NCBI GenBank assembly: GCA_037132275.1
Contig: JBAXPK010000001.1
Coordinates: 1 to 64,000, forward strand
Length of the DNA: 64,000 bases
Origin: JAABPW01 sp037132275
GTDB lineage: Bacteria; Verrucomicrobiota; Kiritimatiellia; CAIKKV01; CAITUY01
Direction: 5' to 3'
The notes beneath the pieces are model-generated. The model was not told the origin of the DNA. It saw only the letters and a list, made by a program, of their open reading frames with translations, and did no database searches. This document shows, one piece after another, positions 9,596 to 18,359 of this stretch. The position numbers and the translations under genes were made by a program. Numbering within the stretch: the first letter of the stretch is position 1; each line of letters opens with the position of its first letter.

Positions 9596-9750
9596 CATAG
9601 TTGAAATGCGGTTGTCGGGAAGACGGTGTGAATCCGTCGTGGTCCCGCCGCTGTAACCGGGGACAAACATCGTTCAGGCCACTGTCGAAAGATGGGAAGG
9701 CGCGATTAGTAGGATGATCCGGAAACCAGAATACCGACCCGCATATTGAG
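9596..9750 (+). ncRNA. Cobalamin (B12) riboswitch
   Basis: Conserved cobalamin-aptamer segments appear in order. GGGAAGACGGTGTGAATCCG starts at 9618, then GGTCCCGCCGCTGTAACCGG at 9641. A GCCACTG...GGGAAGGC arm spans about 9678-9701, and a diverged B12 box (CCGGAAACCAG) lies near 9719-9729. Family knowledge: adenosylcobalamin binding shuts off downstream expression. An intrinsic terminator follows before the first gene, so control is probably transcriptional. The boundaries are approximate. Confidence 0.93.
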
Positions 9751-9813
9751 TCATCAGTTGGCCCTCGTGGAGTGGGGTTGGGGTATGATCACTCGTTTTG
9801 GGGATGAAATATC

Positions 9814-9858
9814 GGCATCCCGCAGCCCATAAGGGCGGCGGGATGCCTTTTTGTTTTT
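9814..9858 (+). terminator. Intrinsic terminator (riboswitch expression platform)
   Basis: GGCATCCCGC (9814-9823) pairs with GCGGGATGCC (9838-9847), with an inner GCCC/GGGC pairing, followed by TTTTTGTTTTT. It ends only a few bases before the first start codon of the operon, which fits riboswitch-controlled premature termination. Confidence 0.88.
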
Positions 9859-9864
9859 CTGAAG

Positions 9865-10392
9865 ATGAAAAAAAAAGCACGAATCCTTTTATTTACCGGC
9901 GATGGCAAAGGCAAAACGACAGCCGCCCTGGGTATCGTCCTGCGTGCCGTCGGCCATCGCATGCCCACCTATGTCCTCCAGTTCATCAAGCACGATGCCT
10001 CCACCGGCGAACTCGCGGCGCTAAGCCTTTTGCCATATGTCACGCTGCGCCAAATGGGACGGGGATTCGTTCCGCCCGCCACACATCCCGCCTTCCCCGC
10101 CCACCGGCGCGCCGCCGAGGCCGCGCTCCAGAAGGCACAGGCGGTCGTAAAATCACGCCGCTACAAAGTCGTTATCCTGGATGAGATCTGCAACGCGCTC
10201 GCTAAAAAGTTGATCACGCAAAAGGCGGTCGTGGCCATGCTCAAAGGCTCTCCCGCCGATAAGATCATTGTGCTGACGGGCCGTGGCGCCCAACAATCCC
10301 TGATCAAGTTGGCGGATACGGTGACCGAAATGATATGCCTCAAGCACGGGTTCGAAACTGGGCGGCCTGCCGAAAAAGGGGTGGAGTGTTAA
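9865..10392 (+). CDS. cobO: Cob(I)alamin adenosyltransferase
   Basis: 175-residue CobO/BtuR/CobA-type corrinoid adenosyltransferase. It attaches the 5'-deoxyadenosyl group of ATP to the cobalt of cob(I)yrinic acid diamide or cobinamide. The P-loop GDGKGKTT is at residues 12-19, followed by AALGIVLRAVGH. The family blocks TYVLQFIK and VVILDEICNA (Walker-B-like) are present, and GRGA lies near the end. The length is typical (170-200). It is the first gene after the riboswitch and terminator and is followed one base later by the CbiA gene. No strong Shine-Dalgarno is visible; only GAAG directly precedes the ATG. Confidence 0.92.
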   Translation: MKKKARILLFTGDGKGKTTAALGIVLRAVGHRMPTYVLQFIKHDASTGELAALSLLPYVTLRQMGRGFVPPATHPAFPAHRRAAEAALQKAQAVVKSRRYKVVILDEICNALAKKLITQKAVVAMLKGSPADKIIVLTGRGAQQSLIKLADTVTEMICLKHGFETGRPAEKGVEC

Positions 10393-10393
10393 C

Positions 10394-11791
10394 ATGGGCA
10401 TCCCGCGCATCATCATCGCCGGAACCGGCAGTGGCGTCGGCAAAACGTCACTGTCGCTGGCGTTGGTACGCGCCCTGGCCCGACGTGGGCTGCGCGTGCA
10501 GACATTCAAGGTCGGTCCCGATTTCCTGGATCCCACCCACCTGACGCTGGCCTCCGGCAGCCCCTGCTACAACCTTGATTCCTGGATGTGCGGCAAGGAG
10601 TACGTTGAGCAGCTATTCCAGCGCGTGACGGCACGGGCGGATATCGCGGTCATCGAAGGCGTGATGGGGTTGTTTGATGGCGACTCGCCGGACACCTCCT
10701 CCGGCAGTACGGCAGAAATCGCCCAATGGCTGCAAGCCCCTGTTCTGCTGGTTGTTAATGCCAAGGGCGCGGCCCGCAGCGTCGGCGCCGTTATCAAGGG
10801 GTTTGATACCTTTGAGCCGGGCCTTCACATTGCCGGCGTGATCGCCAACCGGGTGGGCTCCGCCCGACATGCCGACTGGCTGTCCGAAACCGTAACGTCG
10901 ACCAAGCTCCCGCCCCTGCTTGGGTGTATCCCCGCCAACGCGCTTCCTTCGTTGCCGAGTCGTCATCTCGGACTGGTTACAGCCGATGCGGCAACCCTGT
11001 CCCCCACCCTGCTGGACTCCCTCGCCGATGCCCTCGAGAAACACGTCGACATTGAGGCCGTCCTCAAACTGGCACATGCCGCTCCCGCCCTTAGACCCCC
11101 GCGGCCTTGTGTCACGGGTGACAAAAGCCCTGATGAGCGCCGCCCTGTTACCATAGGAATCGCTTCCGATGCGGCCTTCCACTTCTACTATCCGGATAAC
11201 CTGGAATGCCTGGAGGCACAGGGTGCGCGGTTGGTTCGTTTTTCGCCCATCAAGGACAACCGGCTTCCCGACTCCCTGAACGCCTTGTATCTGGGAGGCG
11301 GATACCCCGAGGAGTATGCGGGAGACCTCGCACGCAATGTCGGCATGATGGACTCCCTCCGGCAGTTCGCCATCGCAGGCGGCACCATTTACGCCGAGTG
11401 CGGCGGGCTCATGCTCCTGTCGCAAAGCATCGAGACGCTCGACGGTATGATCCACCTGATGGCCGGACTGCTCCCGTTCCGAACCCGCATGTGCGCCAAG
11501 CGGCAATCGCTGGGTTATACAGAAGTCACCTTGAATGGCGACACGATGTGGGGGCCTGGCGGCTCCCGGCTGCGCGGCCATGAATTTCACTATTCTGAAA
11601 TTGTAGGAGCCTCACCGGAAGCCGATGGGAAACCCGCCTATCAGGTTCACTATCGCCGGGAACCGAAGCCGGTTATGGCCGGGTTTCAACAAGGCCGGGT
11701 GCTCGCAGGTTATATCCATCTCCATTTCGCGGCCCATTCCAATGCCGTCCAAACCTTCCTCAACTTTGCACGAAAAGGCCAACCTTCATGA
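10394..11791 (+). CDS. cbiA: Cobyrinic acid a,c-diamide synthase
   Basis: 465-residue CbiA/CobB amidotransferase. It amidates the a and c carboxylates of cobyrinic acid (or cobalt-bound form), using glutamine and ATP. The N-terminal dethiobiotin-synthetase-like domain has the P-loop GTGSGVGKT (10-18) and GPDFLDPTHL. The C-terminal class-I glutaminase domain has LGGGYPEEYA and the nucleophile Cys336 in YAECGGLMLL, and the end carries a histidine (GYIHLHF). The length is normal. Its stop overlaps the next start as ATGA. Confidence 0.95.
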   Translation: MGIPRIIIAGTGSGVGKTSLSLALVRALARRGLRVQTFKVGPDFLDPTHLTLASGSPCYNLDSWMCGKEYVEQLFQRVTARADIAVIEGVMGLFDGDSPDTSSGSTAEIAQWLQAPVLLVVNAKGAARSVGAVIKGFDTFEPGLHIAGVIANRVGSARHADWLSETVTSTKLPPLLGCIPANALPSLPSRHLGLVTADAATLSPTLLDSLADALEKHVDIEAVLKLAHAAPALRPPRPCVTGDKSPDERRPVTIGIASDAAFHFYYPDNLECLEAQGARLVRFSPIKDNRLPDSLNALYLGGGYPEEYAGDLARNVGMMDSLRQFAIAGGTIYAECGGLMLLSQSIETLDGMIHLMAGLLPFRTRMCAKRQSLGYTEVTLNGDTMWGPGGSRLRGHEFHYSEIVGASPEADGKPAYQVHYRREPKPVMAGFQQGRVLAGYIHLHFAAHSNAVQTFLNFARKGQPS

Positions 11792-12471
11792 ATAAATCCC
11801 TGATCCATAACTTTCTGGCGAAGCCCATGTCCGGCACCGAAATCGAAAAAAGGTCGTTCGAGATCATCGACGCCGAAATGGGCCAGCCCAAAGTTCCGCG
11901 CGACCAGTGGGAAGTCATCCGCCGCATGATACACACCTGCGGCGATACCAGCATCGCCCCGCTTGTCCGGTTTTCACCCCACGCCATCCGGGCCGGAGTG
12001 GCTGCCCTGCGTGAAGGCGCCCCACTCTACGTGGACTCCAATATGATCCGGGGCGGTCTGTCCCTGGCCCGCCTGCGCAGCGTGAACCCGGCCTACACCT
12101 CCGAGCGGATCATCTGTAACGTGGCGGCGCCCGACGTCGCTGCGGAATCGACCCGAACCGGCCTGCCCCGCTCCTACTTTGCCGTACGCAAGGCCCGCGG
12201 AACGCTGGATGGCGGCATCGCCGTCTTTGGAAATGCCCCCGTGGCGCTCCTGGAAATCAACCGCATGATCACGGAAGGCGAACTCCGGCCAGCCCTCGTG
12301 ATCGGGTTGCCCGTCGGGTTCGTTCATGTGGAGGAAAGCAAAACCGAACTTTTATCCCTACCTGTGCCGTACATCGTCATGACCGGCCGACGCGGTGGCA
12401 GCACCCTGGCAGTCAGCATCATTCACGCCCTCTGCACCGTCGCCGGATGGACACTGGAGACTGGTGAATGA
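11788..12471 (+). CDS. cbiC: Precorrin-8X (cobalt-precorrin-8) methylmutase
   Basis: 227-residue CbiC/CobH isomerase. It shifts the methyl group from C-11 to C-12 of the corrin ring, giving cobyrinic acid. RRMIHTCGDTS holds the catalytic-histidine region near residue 50. VDSNMIRGGL, GNAPVALLEI and GLPVGFVHVEESKTEL are family signatures. Overlapping ATGA junctions link it to CbiA upstream and CbiD downstream, so it belongs to one translationally coupled operon. Confidence 0.95.
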   Translation: MNKSLIHNFLAKPMSGTEIEKRSFEIIDAEMGQPKVPRDQWEVIRRMIHTCGDTSIAPLVRFSPHAIRAGVAALREGAPLYVDSNMIRGGLSLARLRSVNPAYTSERIICNVAAPDVAAESTRTGLPRSYFAVRKARGTLDGGIAVFGNAPVALLEINRMITEGELRPALVIGLPVGFVHVEESKTELLSLPVPYIVMTGRRGGSTLAVSIIHALCTVAGWTLETGE

Positions 12472-13616
12472 CGGCCCTGCGGTCAGGATATACCACGGGA
12501 GCTTGTGCCGCTGCTGCGGCCAAGGCGGCGGCCATTGCCCTAATCGAGAATCGGCTAGTCACCTCCGTGGACATCCCGTTTCCTGATGGATCCCGAGCAA
12601 CGTTCGCCATCGCCAGCCCCCCGCGCCCTTGTGTCGCAGGTGAACAAGATTGGCAGACAGCGCAAGCGTTTGCCTCCAAGCGTCCGTTCCTGCCGCACGA
12701 AGCGGCAGGAGACTTGGCTAGGGACAATGTCACCGCATCCGCCGCCGTTAAAAAGGATGCAGGCGATGACCCTGACGTTACCGACGGGGTATTGATCGTC
12801 GCCACTGTGGCCCGGAACGATTCCGGAGAAATACTCTTTTGCGCCGGCGAGGGTGTGGGCACCGTCACCAAACCCGGTCTCCAAATTCCGCCCGGCCAAC
12901 CGGCCATTAATCCCGGCCCACGCAGAATGATCTGCGCAGCATTGAGGGAAGTAACACCCGACGGCCTGAATGTCACCCTATCCATTCCCGGTGGCCGCGA
13001 GCTGGCCGCCCGGACATTCAACCCGCGCCTGGGCGTCGTGGATGGGCTTTCCATTCTTGGAACGTCCGGCCAGGTCCGGCCCTTCAGCGCACCGGCCTTG
13101 CGCGACGCCCTGGTTTGCACCCTGAATGTGGCTCTTGCCAGCGGGGTGACGGCTCCAGTCCTGGTCCCCGGACATATTGGACAGCGTGCCGCCCTCGCCC
13201 ATTTCAAGGTTACACCGGAACAGGTCATCGAGGTTAGTAATGAGTGGGGGTTCATGCTGGAACAGGCGGCCGCTCAAAAAATCTGGCCATGCCTGCTGCT
13301 GGTGGGACACCCCGGAAAATTGGCCAAGCTCGCGGAAGGCCATTGGGAAACCCATTCGGCCCAATCCCCCACGGTTCTGCCCTTCATAAGCCGGTTGGCG
13401 GCGACGCTGGGCATTCAGACCTCGACCGAGGTCACGACGGCCGAAGGCCTTTTTCTGGCTCTACCCGAGCCCCGGCGGAAGGCACTCGCCGACCGGTTGG
13501 CGTCCGATATTCAAGCGGCGGTCGGGACCCGGACAGGGAAGACCATTGCCGTCATGCTCGTTTCGATGAATGGGGAAAAACTCGGCACGGGAGGAGAGCT
13601 GTCGCCATGGCTATGA
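12468..13616 (+). CDS. cbiD: Cobalt-precorrin-5B C1-methyltransferase
   Basis: 382-residue CbiD, the C-1 methyltransferase of the anaerobic (early cobalt insertion) B12 route. The N-terminal signature RSGYTTGACAAAAAKAAA (4-21) and GEGVGTVTKPGL are characteristic. The C-terminal part carries ALVCTLNVALASG and LLVGHPGKLAKLA. Its presence, together with CbiG and CbiX, places the cluster in the oxygen-independent pathway. The start overlaps the CbiC stop; the end overlaps the CbiE start. Confidence 0.95.
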   Translation: MTALRSGYTTGACAAAAAKAAAIALIENRLVTSVDIPFPDGSRATFAIASPPRPCVAGEQDWQTAQAFASKRPFLPHEAAGDLARDNVTASAAVKKDAGDDPDVTDGVLIVATVARNDSGEILFCAGEGVGTVTKPGLQIPPGQPAINPGPRRMICAALREVTPDGLNVTLSIPGGRELAARTFNPRLGVVDGLSILGTSGQVRPFSAPALRDALVCTLNVALASGVTAPVLVPGHIGQRAALAHFKVTPEQVIEVSNEWGFMLEQAAAQKIWPCLLLVGHPGKLAKLAEGHWETHSAQSPTVLPFISRLAATLGIQTSTEVTTAEGLFLALPEPRRKALADRLASDIQAAVGTRTGKTIAVMLVSMNGEKLGTGGELSPWL

Positions 13617-14245
13617 AAAAACACCGGATTACCATCGTCGGCTGCGGACCGGGCGGGCTCGATTATATGACCCCTGCCGCTCATGCCGCCATCCAGCAGG
13701 CCGATGTGCTGGTCGGGGCTCACCGGCTGCTGGAATCCTTTCCGGAGAGTCCGGCAACTCGGATTCCTGTTGGCGCCCATGTGGCCCCGGTGCTTGACCA
13801 GATGGAGTCCCATCACGGGAAGCGGATCGCGGTACTCGTCACCGGCGATCCCGGGCTGTGCAGCCTGGCCAAGCCCGTGGTCGGCCGCTTCGGTCGCGCG
13901 TCATGCCGGATCATTCCGGGGATCAGTTCCATCCAGACGGCGTTCGCGCGGGCGGGAACCGACTGGCTCGACGCCCGGATCATCAACGCGCACGGGGGCA
14001 ATCCCCCGGTGCCTGCGGCCAGTCTGGCCGGCATCCCCAAGCTGGCCGTTCTGGCCGGCCACCCCAAGTGCCGGCGCTGGCTGAATGACATCGCCGCAAC
14101 GTTGGGGAACCGCTATCGCATCGTGATTTGTGAAAACCTGACGCTCCCCGAAGAACGGGTGCGCACGGTGACCCCGGCCACCTTGAAGACGTTCAGGATG
14201 CCAAGCCGCTGCATTGTCCTGTGGATAGAAAAGAGGGAAACATGA
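13607..14245 (+). CDS. cbiE: Cobalt-precorrin-7 C5-methyltransferase, stand-alone CbiE
   Basis: 212-residue CbiE-type SAM methyltransferase that methylates C-5 of the corrin ring. VGCGPGGLDYMTPAA near the start, VLVTGDPGLCSL and RIIPGISSIQTAFARAG are tetrapyrrole-methylase motifs. A GGAGGAG site (13590-13596) favours ATG 13607; ATG 13613, which overlaps the CbiD stop as ATGA, is the alternative. Only the CbiE half is present. In many bacteria it is fused or adjacent to CbiT (C-15 methylation and decarboxylation), and no CbiT is visible here. Confidence 0.9.
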   Translation: MAMKKHRITIVGCGPGGLDYMTPAAHAAIQQADVLVGAHRLLESFPESPATRIPVGAHVAPVLDQMESHHGKRIAVLVTGDPGLCSLAKPVVGRFGRASCRIIPGISSIQTAFARAGTDWLDARIINAHGGNPPVPAASLAGIPKLAVLAGHPKCRRWLNDIAATLGNRYRIVICENLTLPEERVRTVTPATLKTFRMPSRCIVLWIEKRET

Positions 14246-14970
14246 AACTGGGAACATTTTACGGAATCGGGGTGGGTCCCGGTGATTCGGAACTTATTAC
14301 CGTCAAGGGTGCCAACCTGCTCAAGCAAAGCCGCCATGTGTTTGTCCCCAAGGCGCGCATTGCCTCCGACAGCGTGGCGCTCGCCATTGCCCGGAATTAT
14401 CTCGCCCCTGACGCGCTGGTTCATGAACTGGTCTTTCCCATGACCCACAACGAGGATGAACTGTCGCGGCGCTGGGTTGAATCTGCGGAGGCAGTGGCCG
14501 CCGTGCTGTTGACCGGCGAAGATGCCTGCTTTCTGACGCTGGGCGATCCCCTGGTTTACTCCACCTACATCTATCTCCTTCGCGCCCTTCGCCAGCGCCT
14601 GCCGGAATTGAATGCGATCACGATCCCGGGCATCACCTCCTTCTGTGCCGCCGCCGCCCTCACCAGTTTCCCGCTCGGCGAAAAAAAAGAACTGATCACC
14701 GTGGTCCCGACAGCGGATGATCTGGAACCCGTGCGGGAAGCTCTCCGGAAAGGCGGCACGGTTATCCTGATGAAGATCGGGGAACGCCTGGCGGACATCG
14801 TGGGGATTCTGGAAGAAACTGCGCTAATCGATCGCGCTGTCTTTGTGGCCCGCGCCGGACAGGACGGCCAGCGGGTGGAAACTGACCTGAGGAAATTGAA
14901 TTTGAAGGAGGAACGAACCGGGTATCTTTCACTCATCCTGGTTCACGCCTCGGGAAGAAACCCTTCATGA
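14242..14970 (+). CDS. cbiL: Cobalt-precorrin-2 C20-methyltransferase
   Basis: 242-residue CbiL/CobI, which methylates C-20 of (cobalt-)precorrin-2, the first committed methylation towards corrin. Motif GIGVGPGDSELITVKGANLL opens the protein. FLTLGDPLVYSTYIYLLRAL and ITIPGITSFCAAAA are the substrate-loop motifs of the family. The start is the ATG that overlaps the CbiE stop (14242-14245). The next gene (CbiF) starts within its stop as ATGA. Confidence 0.93.
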   Translation: MKLGTFYGIGVGPGDSELITVKGANLLKQSRHVFVPKARIASDSVALAIARNYLAPDALVHELVFPMTHNEDELSRRWVESAEAVAAVLLTGEDACFLTLGDPLVYSTYIYLLRALRQRLPELNAITIPGITSFCAAAALTSFPLGEKKELITVVPTADDLEPVREALRKGGTVILMKIGERLADIVGILEETALIDRAVFVARAGQDGQRVETDLRKLNLKEERTGYLSLILVHASGRNPS

Positions 14971-15725
14971 AAGTGATCTTTGTTGGTGCCGGGCCCGGTG
15001 ACCCGGATCTGTTGACCGTGAAGGCGGCCACGCTGTTGTCGTCATGCCGGTGCTGTGTTTACGCCGGCTCCCTGGTCAGTCCTGACGTTCTGGCCCTGAT
15101 CCCCTCCGGTGCGGAAACCCATGATTCGGCGGGCATGACGTTGGAGGAAGTGGTGGCGGTATGCCGATCGGCCCTGGACAGGGATATGGACGTCATCAGG
15201 CTTCACACCGGCGACCCCTCCATCTACGGCGCGATCCGCGAACAGATGAACGAATTGGACAAATTAGGCATCGCCTACGAGGTGGTGCCCGGTGTCAGTT
15301 CATTCCAAGCGGCCGCAGCGGCGTTGAAAACCGAACTTACGGCGCCCGAGGTGGCACAGACCATCATTCTGACGCGCTCCTCGGGTCGTACGCCGGTCCC
15401 CCCTGAACAGGAGTTGGAGAAACTTGCAGAATCGCGCTCCACGCTCTGCCTGTTCCTATCGGTTGGCAACATGGGCAGCATGGCCGCCAAACTGGCCAAA
15501 CACTACGGCAACGATTGCCCGATAGGAGTTGTGTTCCATGCCTCCTGGCCGGATCAGGTGATTCTAAGAGGAACCCTCGCCGACATCGCCGGACAAGTGG
15601 AAGCCGCCCATATCAGCAAGACGGCCATGATCATTGTCGGGCGGACGCTGACCAGAGATATCCCGGCGTCGAAGTTGTACGACGCTTCGTTCTCGCATGA
15701 ATACCGGAAGGCCAAAACCCCGTGA
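14967..15725 (+). CDS. cbiF: Cobalt-precorrin-4 C11-methyltransferase
   Basis: 252-residue CbiF/CobM SAM-dependent methyltransferase that methylates C-11 of cobalt-precorrin-4. Motifs: FVGAGPGDPDLLTVKAATLL, YAGSLVSPDVL (the CbiF-specific 'AGSLV' block), LHTGDPSIYGAIREQM and VPGVSSFQAAAAAL. The length is normal. It overlaps CbiL (ATGA) and CbiG (GTGA). Confidence 0.95.
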   Translation: MKVIFVGAGPGDPDLLTVKAATLLSSCRCCVYAGSLVSPDVLALIPSGAETHDSAGMTLEEVVAVCRSALDRDMDVIRLHTGDPSIYGAIREQMNELDKLGIAYEVVPGVSSFQAAAAALKTELTAPEVAQTIILTRSSGRTPVPPEQELEKLAESRSTLCLFLSVGNMGSMAAKLAKHYGNDCPIGVVFHASWPDQVILRGTLADIAGQVEAAHISKTAMIIVGRTLTRDIPASKLYDASFSHEYRKAKTP

Positions 15726-16498
15726 ACCCGACCGCAGTCATCACCCTCTCTGAAACCGGCGCCCAAAAAGCCATCCGCCTGGTGAAAGCGCTCGGCGGGG
15801 CCGATCTTTATGTGCATAATATCGTACCGGTGCGCTACGGTGGGCGGAGATTCAGCACCGTCCAGACTCTGACCCGCCGGATCTTTCATCGCTATAAAAA
15901 TCTTGTCTACATCCTGCCCACCGGTGTGGTGGTTCGATCGATCGAGGGACTGCTCAAGGGAAAGCTCGTGGATCCTGCGGTCGTGGTGCTGGATGTAGGC
16001 GCCCGCTATGCGATCAGCCTGCTCAGCGGCCATGAAGGGGGCGCCAACAGGCTGGCGCTCCAGGTGGGCAATATCCTGGCGGCAGAGCCGGTGATTACCA
16101 CGACCACCGATGCCGAAAAAGATTTGATCATCGGAATCGGTTGCCGGCGCGGTGCGGCGGCGGGCGACATCATCGCGGCAATCCGGTCAGCACTGAAGGA
16201 AGTGAAAGCCGATATCCGTCGCGTCCGGTTACTGGCCACGGCGGATATCAAACACAACGAAGAAGGCCTGCTGGAGGCCGCTGAACTTTTGGGAATAGGA
16301 CTTCGTCTGGTTGCATCGGAGGAAATCCGGTCGACAGCGAAACAATTCAAGCACACACCGCTGGCGGCCCGGAAGGTCGGACTCCCGGCGGTGGCAGAGC
16401 CCGCCGCCTTACTGGCGGGAAGGAGGACACGATTAATACTAAACAAAACCATCATCCGTCACGTGACGGTGGCCATTGCCCTGGAAAACTGTTTATAA
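15722..16498 (+). CDS. cbiG: Cobalt-precorrin-5A hydrolase, short form
   Basis: 258-residue CbiG, which opens the ring-A lactone of cobalt-precorrin-5A and releases acetaldehyde. The N-terminal domain (to about 110) has YILPTGVVVRSIEGLL and VVVLDVGARYAISLLSGHEGGANRLA. The C-terminal domain begins near 135 with IIGIGCRRGAAAGDI. Typical CbiG proteins run to about 330-350 residues with a middle domain; here the two end domains are almost directly joined, so the middle domain seems missing. The start is GTG overlapping the CbiF stop. A perfect AGGAGG in its 3' end probably serves the next gene. Confidence 0.88.
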   Translation: MNPTAVITLSETGAQKAIRLVKALGGADLYVHNIVPVRYGGRRFSTVQTLTRRIFHRYKNLVYILPTGVVVRSIEGLLKGKLVDPAVVVLDVGARYAISLLSGHEGGANRLALQVGNILAAEPVITTTTDAEKDLIIGIGCRRGAAAGDIIAAIRSALKEVKADIRRVRLLATADIKHNEEGLLEAAELLGIGLRLVASEEIRSTAKQFKHTPLAARKVGLPAVAEPAALLAGRRTRLILNKTIIRHVTVAIALENCL

Positions 16499-17211
16499 TC
16501 GGAATCGGTTCGGGCAACCCGATTGACCGCACCCCGGAGGCCGAGGAGGCCATCCGGGCCAGCAGCCTTATTGTCGGCTATAAACTATACGTGGACTATC
16601 TGAACGACTTGGTAGCCGGCAAGGAAGTCTGTTCCACCGGCATGAGGGAAGAGAAACAGCGTTGCAGGCTGGCCATTGATCGAGCCCGTCAGGGCGCAGT
16701 GGTATCACTGATCTCGTCGGGTGATCCCGGCATCTACGGCATGGCGGGGCTTGTCCTTGAAATGCTGGCCAGTGAACCCCAGCCCGTACCGGTTAAAATC
16801 ATCCCGGGCGTCTCGGCGGCACAACTCGCCGCCGCGCGGTTGGGCGCCCCGCTGACGCTCGATTACGCCTGCATCAGTCTGAGCGATCTGCTGGTACCCT
16901 GGGAGACCATCCGGGTCCGTCTAGAGGCGGTGGCCGCCGCCGATCTGGTCACGGCCCTCTACAACCCGCGAAGCATGCGACGCATTTCACAGCTCGAAGA
17001 AGCCGTGGCGATTTTCGGGAAACATCGCCCCGAAACTACGCCAGCCGGAATCGCCACCGCGCTTGGCGCGGCCGATGAGAAGGTCATTCTCACGGACTTG
17101 GGTCACTTACTGGAGCATGACATTGATATGCGTACAATCGTCCTGATCGGGAATCGCACCTCCCGAAACTTGAATGGGTGGTTCGTAACCCCCAGAGGAT
17201 ACAAACTGTGA
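16432..17211 (+). CDS. cbiH: Cobalt-precorrin-3B C17-methyltransferase, ATT start proposed
   Basis: CbiH/CobJ methyltransferase (ring contraction and C-17 methylation). The essential N-terminal motif FIIGIGSGNPIDRTPEAEEAI is encoded from about 16492, with no upstream in-frame ATG, GTG or TTG. The first GTG (16591) would delete this SAM-fold motif. An AGGAGG at 16421-16426 sits 5 bases before an in-frame ATT at 16432, giving 259 residues overlapping CbiG by 67 bases; CTG 16489 is the other option. LISSGDPGIYGMAGL, IPGVSAAQLAAARLGAPL and ALYNPRSMRRI confirm the family. The stop overlaps the CbiJ start (GTGA). Confidence 0.85.
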   Translation: MNTKQNHHPSRDGGHCPGKLFIIGIGSGNPIDRTPEAEEAIRASSLIVGYKLYVDYLNDLVAGKEVCSTGMREEKQRCRLAIDRARQGAVVSLISSGDPGIYGMAGLVLEMLASEPQPVPVKIIPGVSAAQLAAARLGAPLTLDYACISLSDLLVPWETIRVRLEAVAAADLVTALYNPRSMRRISQLEEAVAIFGKHRPETTPAGIATALGAADEKVILTDLGHLLEHDIDMRTIVLIGNRTSRNLNGWFVTPRGYKL

Positions 17212-17981
17212 TTCTTCTTTTGGGAGGCACAACCGAAACGGCCAGTGTGGCCCAGGCGCTCGCAGAGTCGGGCTGTCAGGTGCTGGTCTCAATGGCCACG
17301 GATATTGCACTGGCGGTGGGAACGCATCCGGCCATCCGTCTGCGACAGGGGCGGATGGACGAGGCCGCCATGGCCGCCCTGATTTCCCAGGAGAAGATTA
17401 CCGCCCTGGTTGATGTCACCCATCCCTACGCCACCGAAGTCCGGGCCACGGCGGAGCGGGTTGCCCGCAGTTCGGACATTCCGTATTTTACCTACGTACG
17501 GCCGGCCGGCTGTCTTACCCGTGGCGGGGATGTGCTCGCGGTGGACGACCATGCCGCCGCCGCACGCCTGGCCTGCGGATTCGGAAAGCCCATTCTCCTG
17601 ACGATCGGATCCCGTCACGTTGCGGATTATGTCCGACCGGCAAGGAATGCCGGACTGACGGTCATCGCCCGGGTTCTTTCCCATCCCGAATCCCTGGCAG
17701 CCTGCGAAGAGGCGGGGCTATCAAAAGACCAGATCATCACCGGACGCGGCCCTTTCACCACCGGGGAAAACCGCGAGTTGATCCGGCGTTTTTCAATCGG
17801 CGTCGTGGTCACCAAAGACAGCGGGAACGCTGGCGGATTCCAGGCCAAGCGCGAGGCGGCCCTATTGGAATCCTGTCATTTCATCGTCGTCGGCCGCGCC
17901 CCCGTCACCTCACCCAACGCCTTTGATCGAATTGAGACCCTGATACAAGCCATCCTTCACGTGTTGCCTGCTGATGCATAG
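17208..17981 (+). CDS. cbiJ: Precorrin-6A (cobalt-precorrin-6A) reductase
   Basis: 257-residue CbiJ/CobK NAD(P)H-dependent reductase of the corrin macrocycle. VILLLGGTTETASVAQAL at the N-terminus, LVDVTHPYATEV, and TIGSRHVADYV / TGRGPFTTGENREL / VVTKDSGNAGG are family blocks. The start is the GTG overlapping the CbiH stop, with AGAGGA 8 bases upstream. An upstream in-frame ATG at 17178 would add ten residues that do not resemble the family. Confidence 0.92.
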   Translation: MILLLGGTTETASVAQALAESGCQVLVSMATDIALAVGTHPAIRLRQGRMDEAAMAALISQEKITALVDVTHPYATEVRATAERVARSSDIPYFTYVRPAGCLTRGGDVLAVDDHAAAARLACGFGKPILLTIGSRHVADYVRPARNAGLTVIARVLSHPESLAACEEAGLSKDQIITGRGPFTTGENRELIRRFSIGVVVTKDSGNAGGFQAKREAALLESCHFIVVGRAPVTSPNAFDRIETLIQAILHVLPADA

Positions 17982-17990
17982 GAAAATATT

Positions 17991-18359
17991 ATGAATAAAA
18001 CATGCTTGATTCTACTCACCCATGGAAGCAAACGCCCAAGTTGGCTCAAGCCGTTTCAAAGCTTGTTGCGGAAATTGCGGAAAGAAACCGGCAAGTCCAA
18101 TATACATCTGGCGCACATGGAACTCGCATCACCATCCCTCGAGGATATCGTGGAACTGGCAGCAAAAGAGGGTATCAAAAACATCCGTGTTCTGCCGTTA
18201 TTCATGTCCAGTGGAACCCATCTTATCAAGGACATTCCCGACAAGGTAAAGGCCCTGACCCGCAAACATCGGGGACTCAAGATTGAAACATTGCCGCCGC
18301 TGGGGTCCCATCCCCGGTTTCTCAAGATGATGCTGGAATTGGCTGAGGAATACGTCTGA
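17991..18359 (+). CDS. cbiX: Sirohydrochlorin cobaltochelatase, small CbiX form
   Basis: 122-residue single-domain CbiX (CbiX-S), which inserts cobalt into sirohydrochlorin to start the anaerobic pathway. LLTHGSKRPSWL holds the first catalytic-type histidine; FMSSGTHLIKDIP holds the second. Full-length CbiX proteins carry two such domains, so this short form should work as a dimer, as known for archaeal CbiX-S. It lies 9 bases after CbiJ and its stop overlaps the CbiM start as TGATG. Confidence 0.88.
   Translation: MNKTCLILLTHGSKRPSWLKPFQSLLRKLRKETGKSNIHLAHMELASPSLEDIVELAAKEGIKNIRVLPLFMSSGTHLIKDIPDKVKALTRKHRGLKIETLPPLGSHPRFLKMMLELAEEYV

Noticed and set aside
10613..11590. 325-residue reading frame opposite cbiA
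   Set aside because: Shadow of the high-GC third-position pattern of cbiA; no recognisable domains, and the plus-strand gene is certain.
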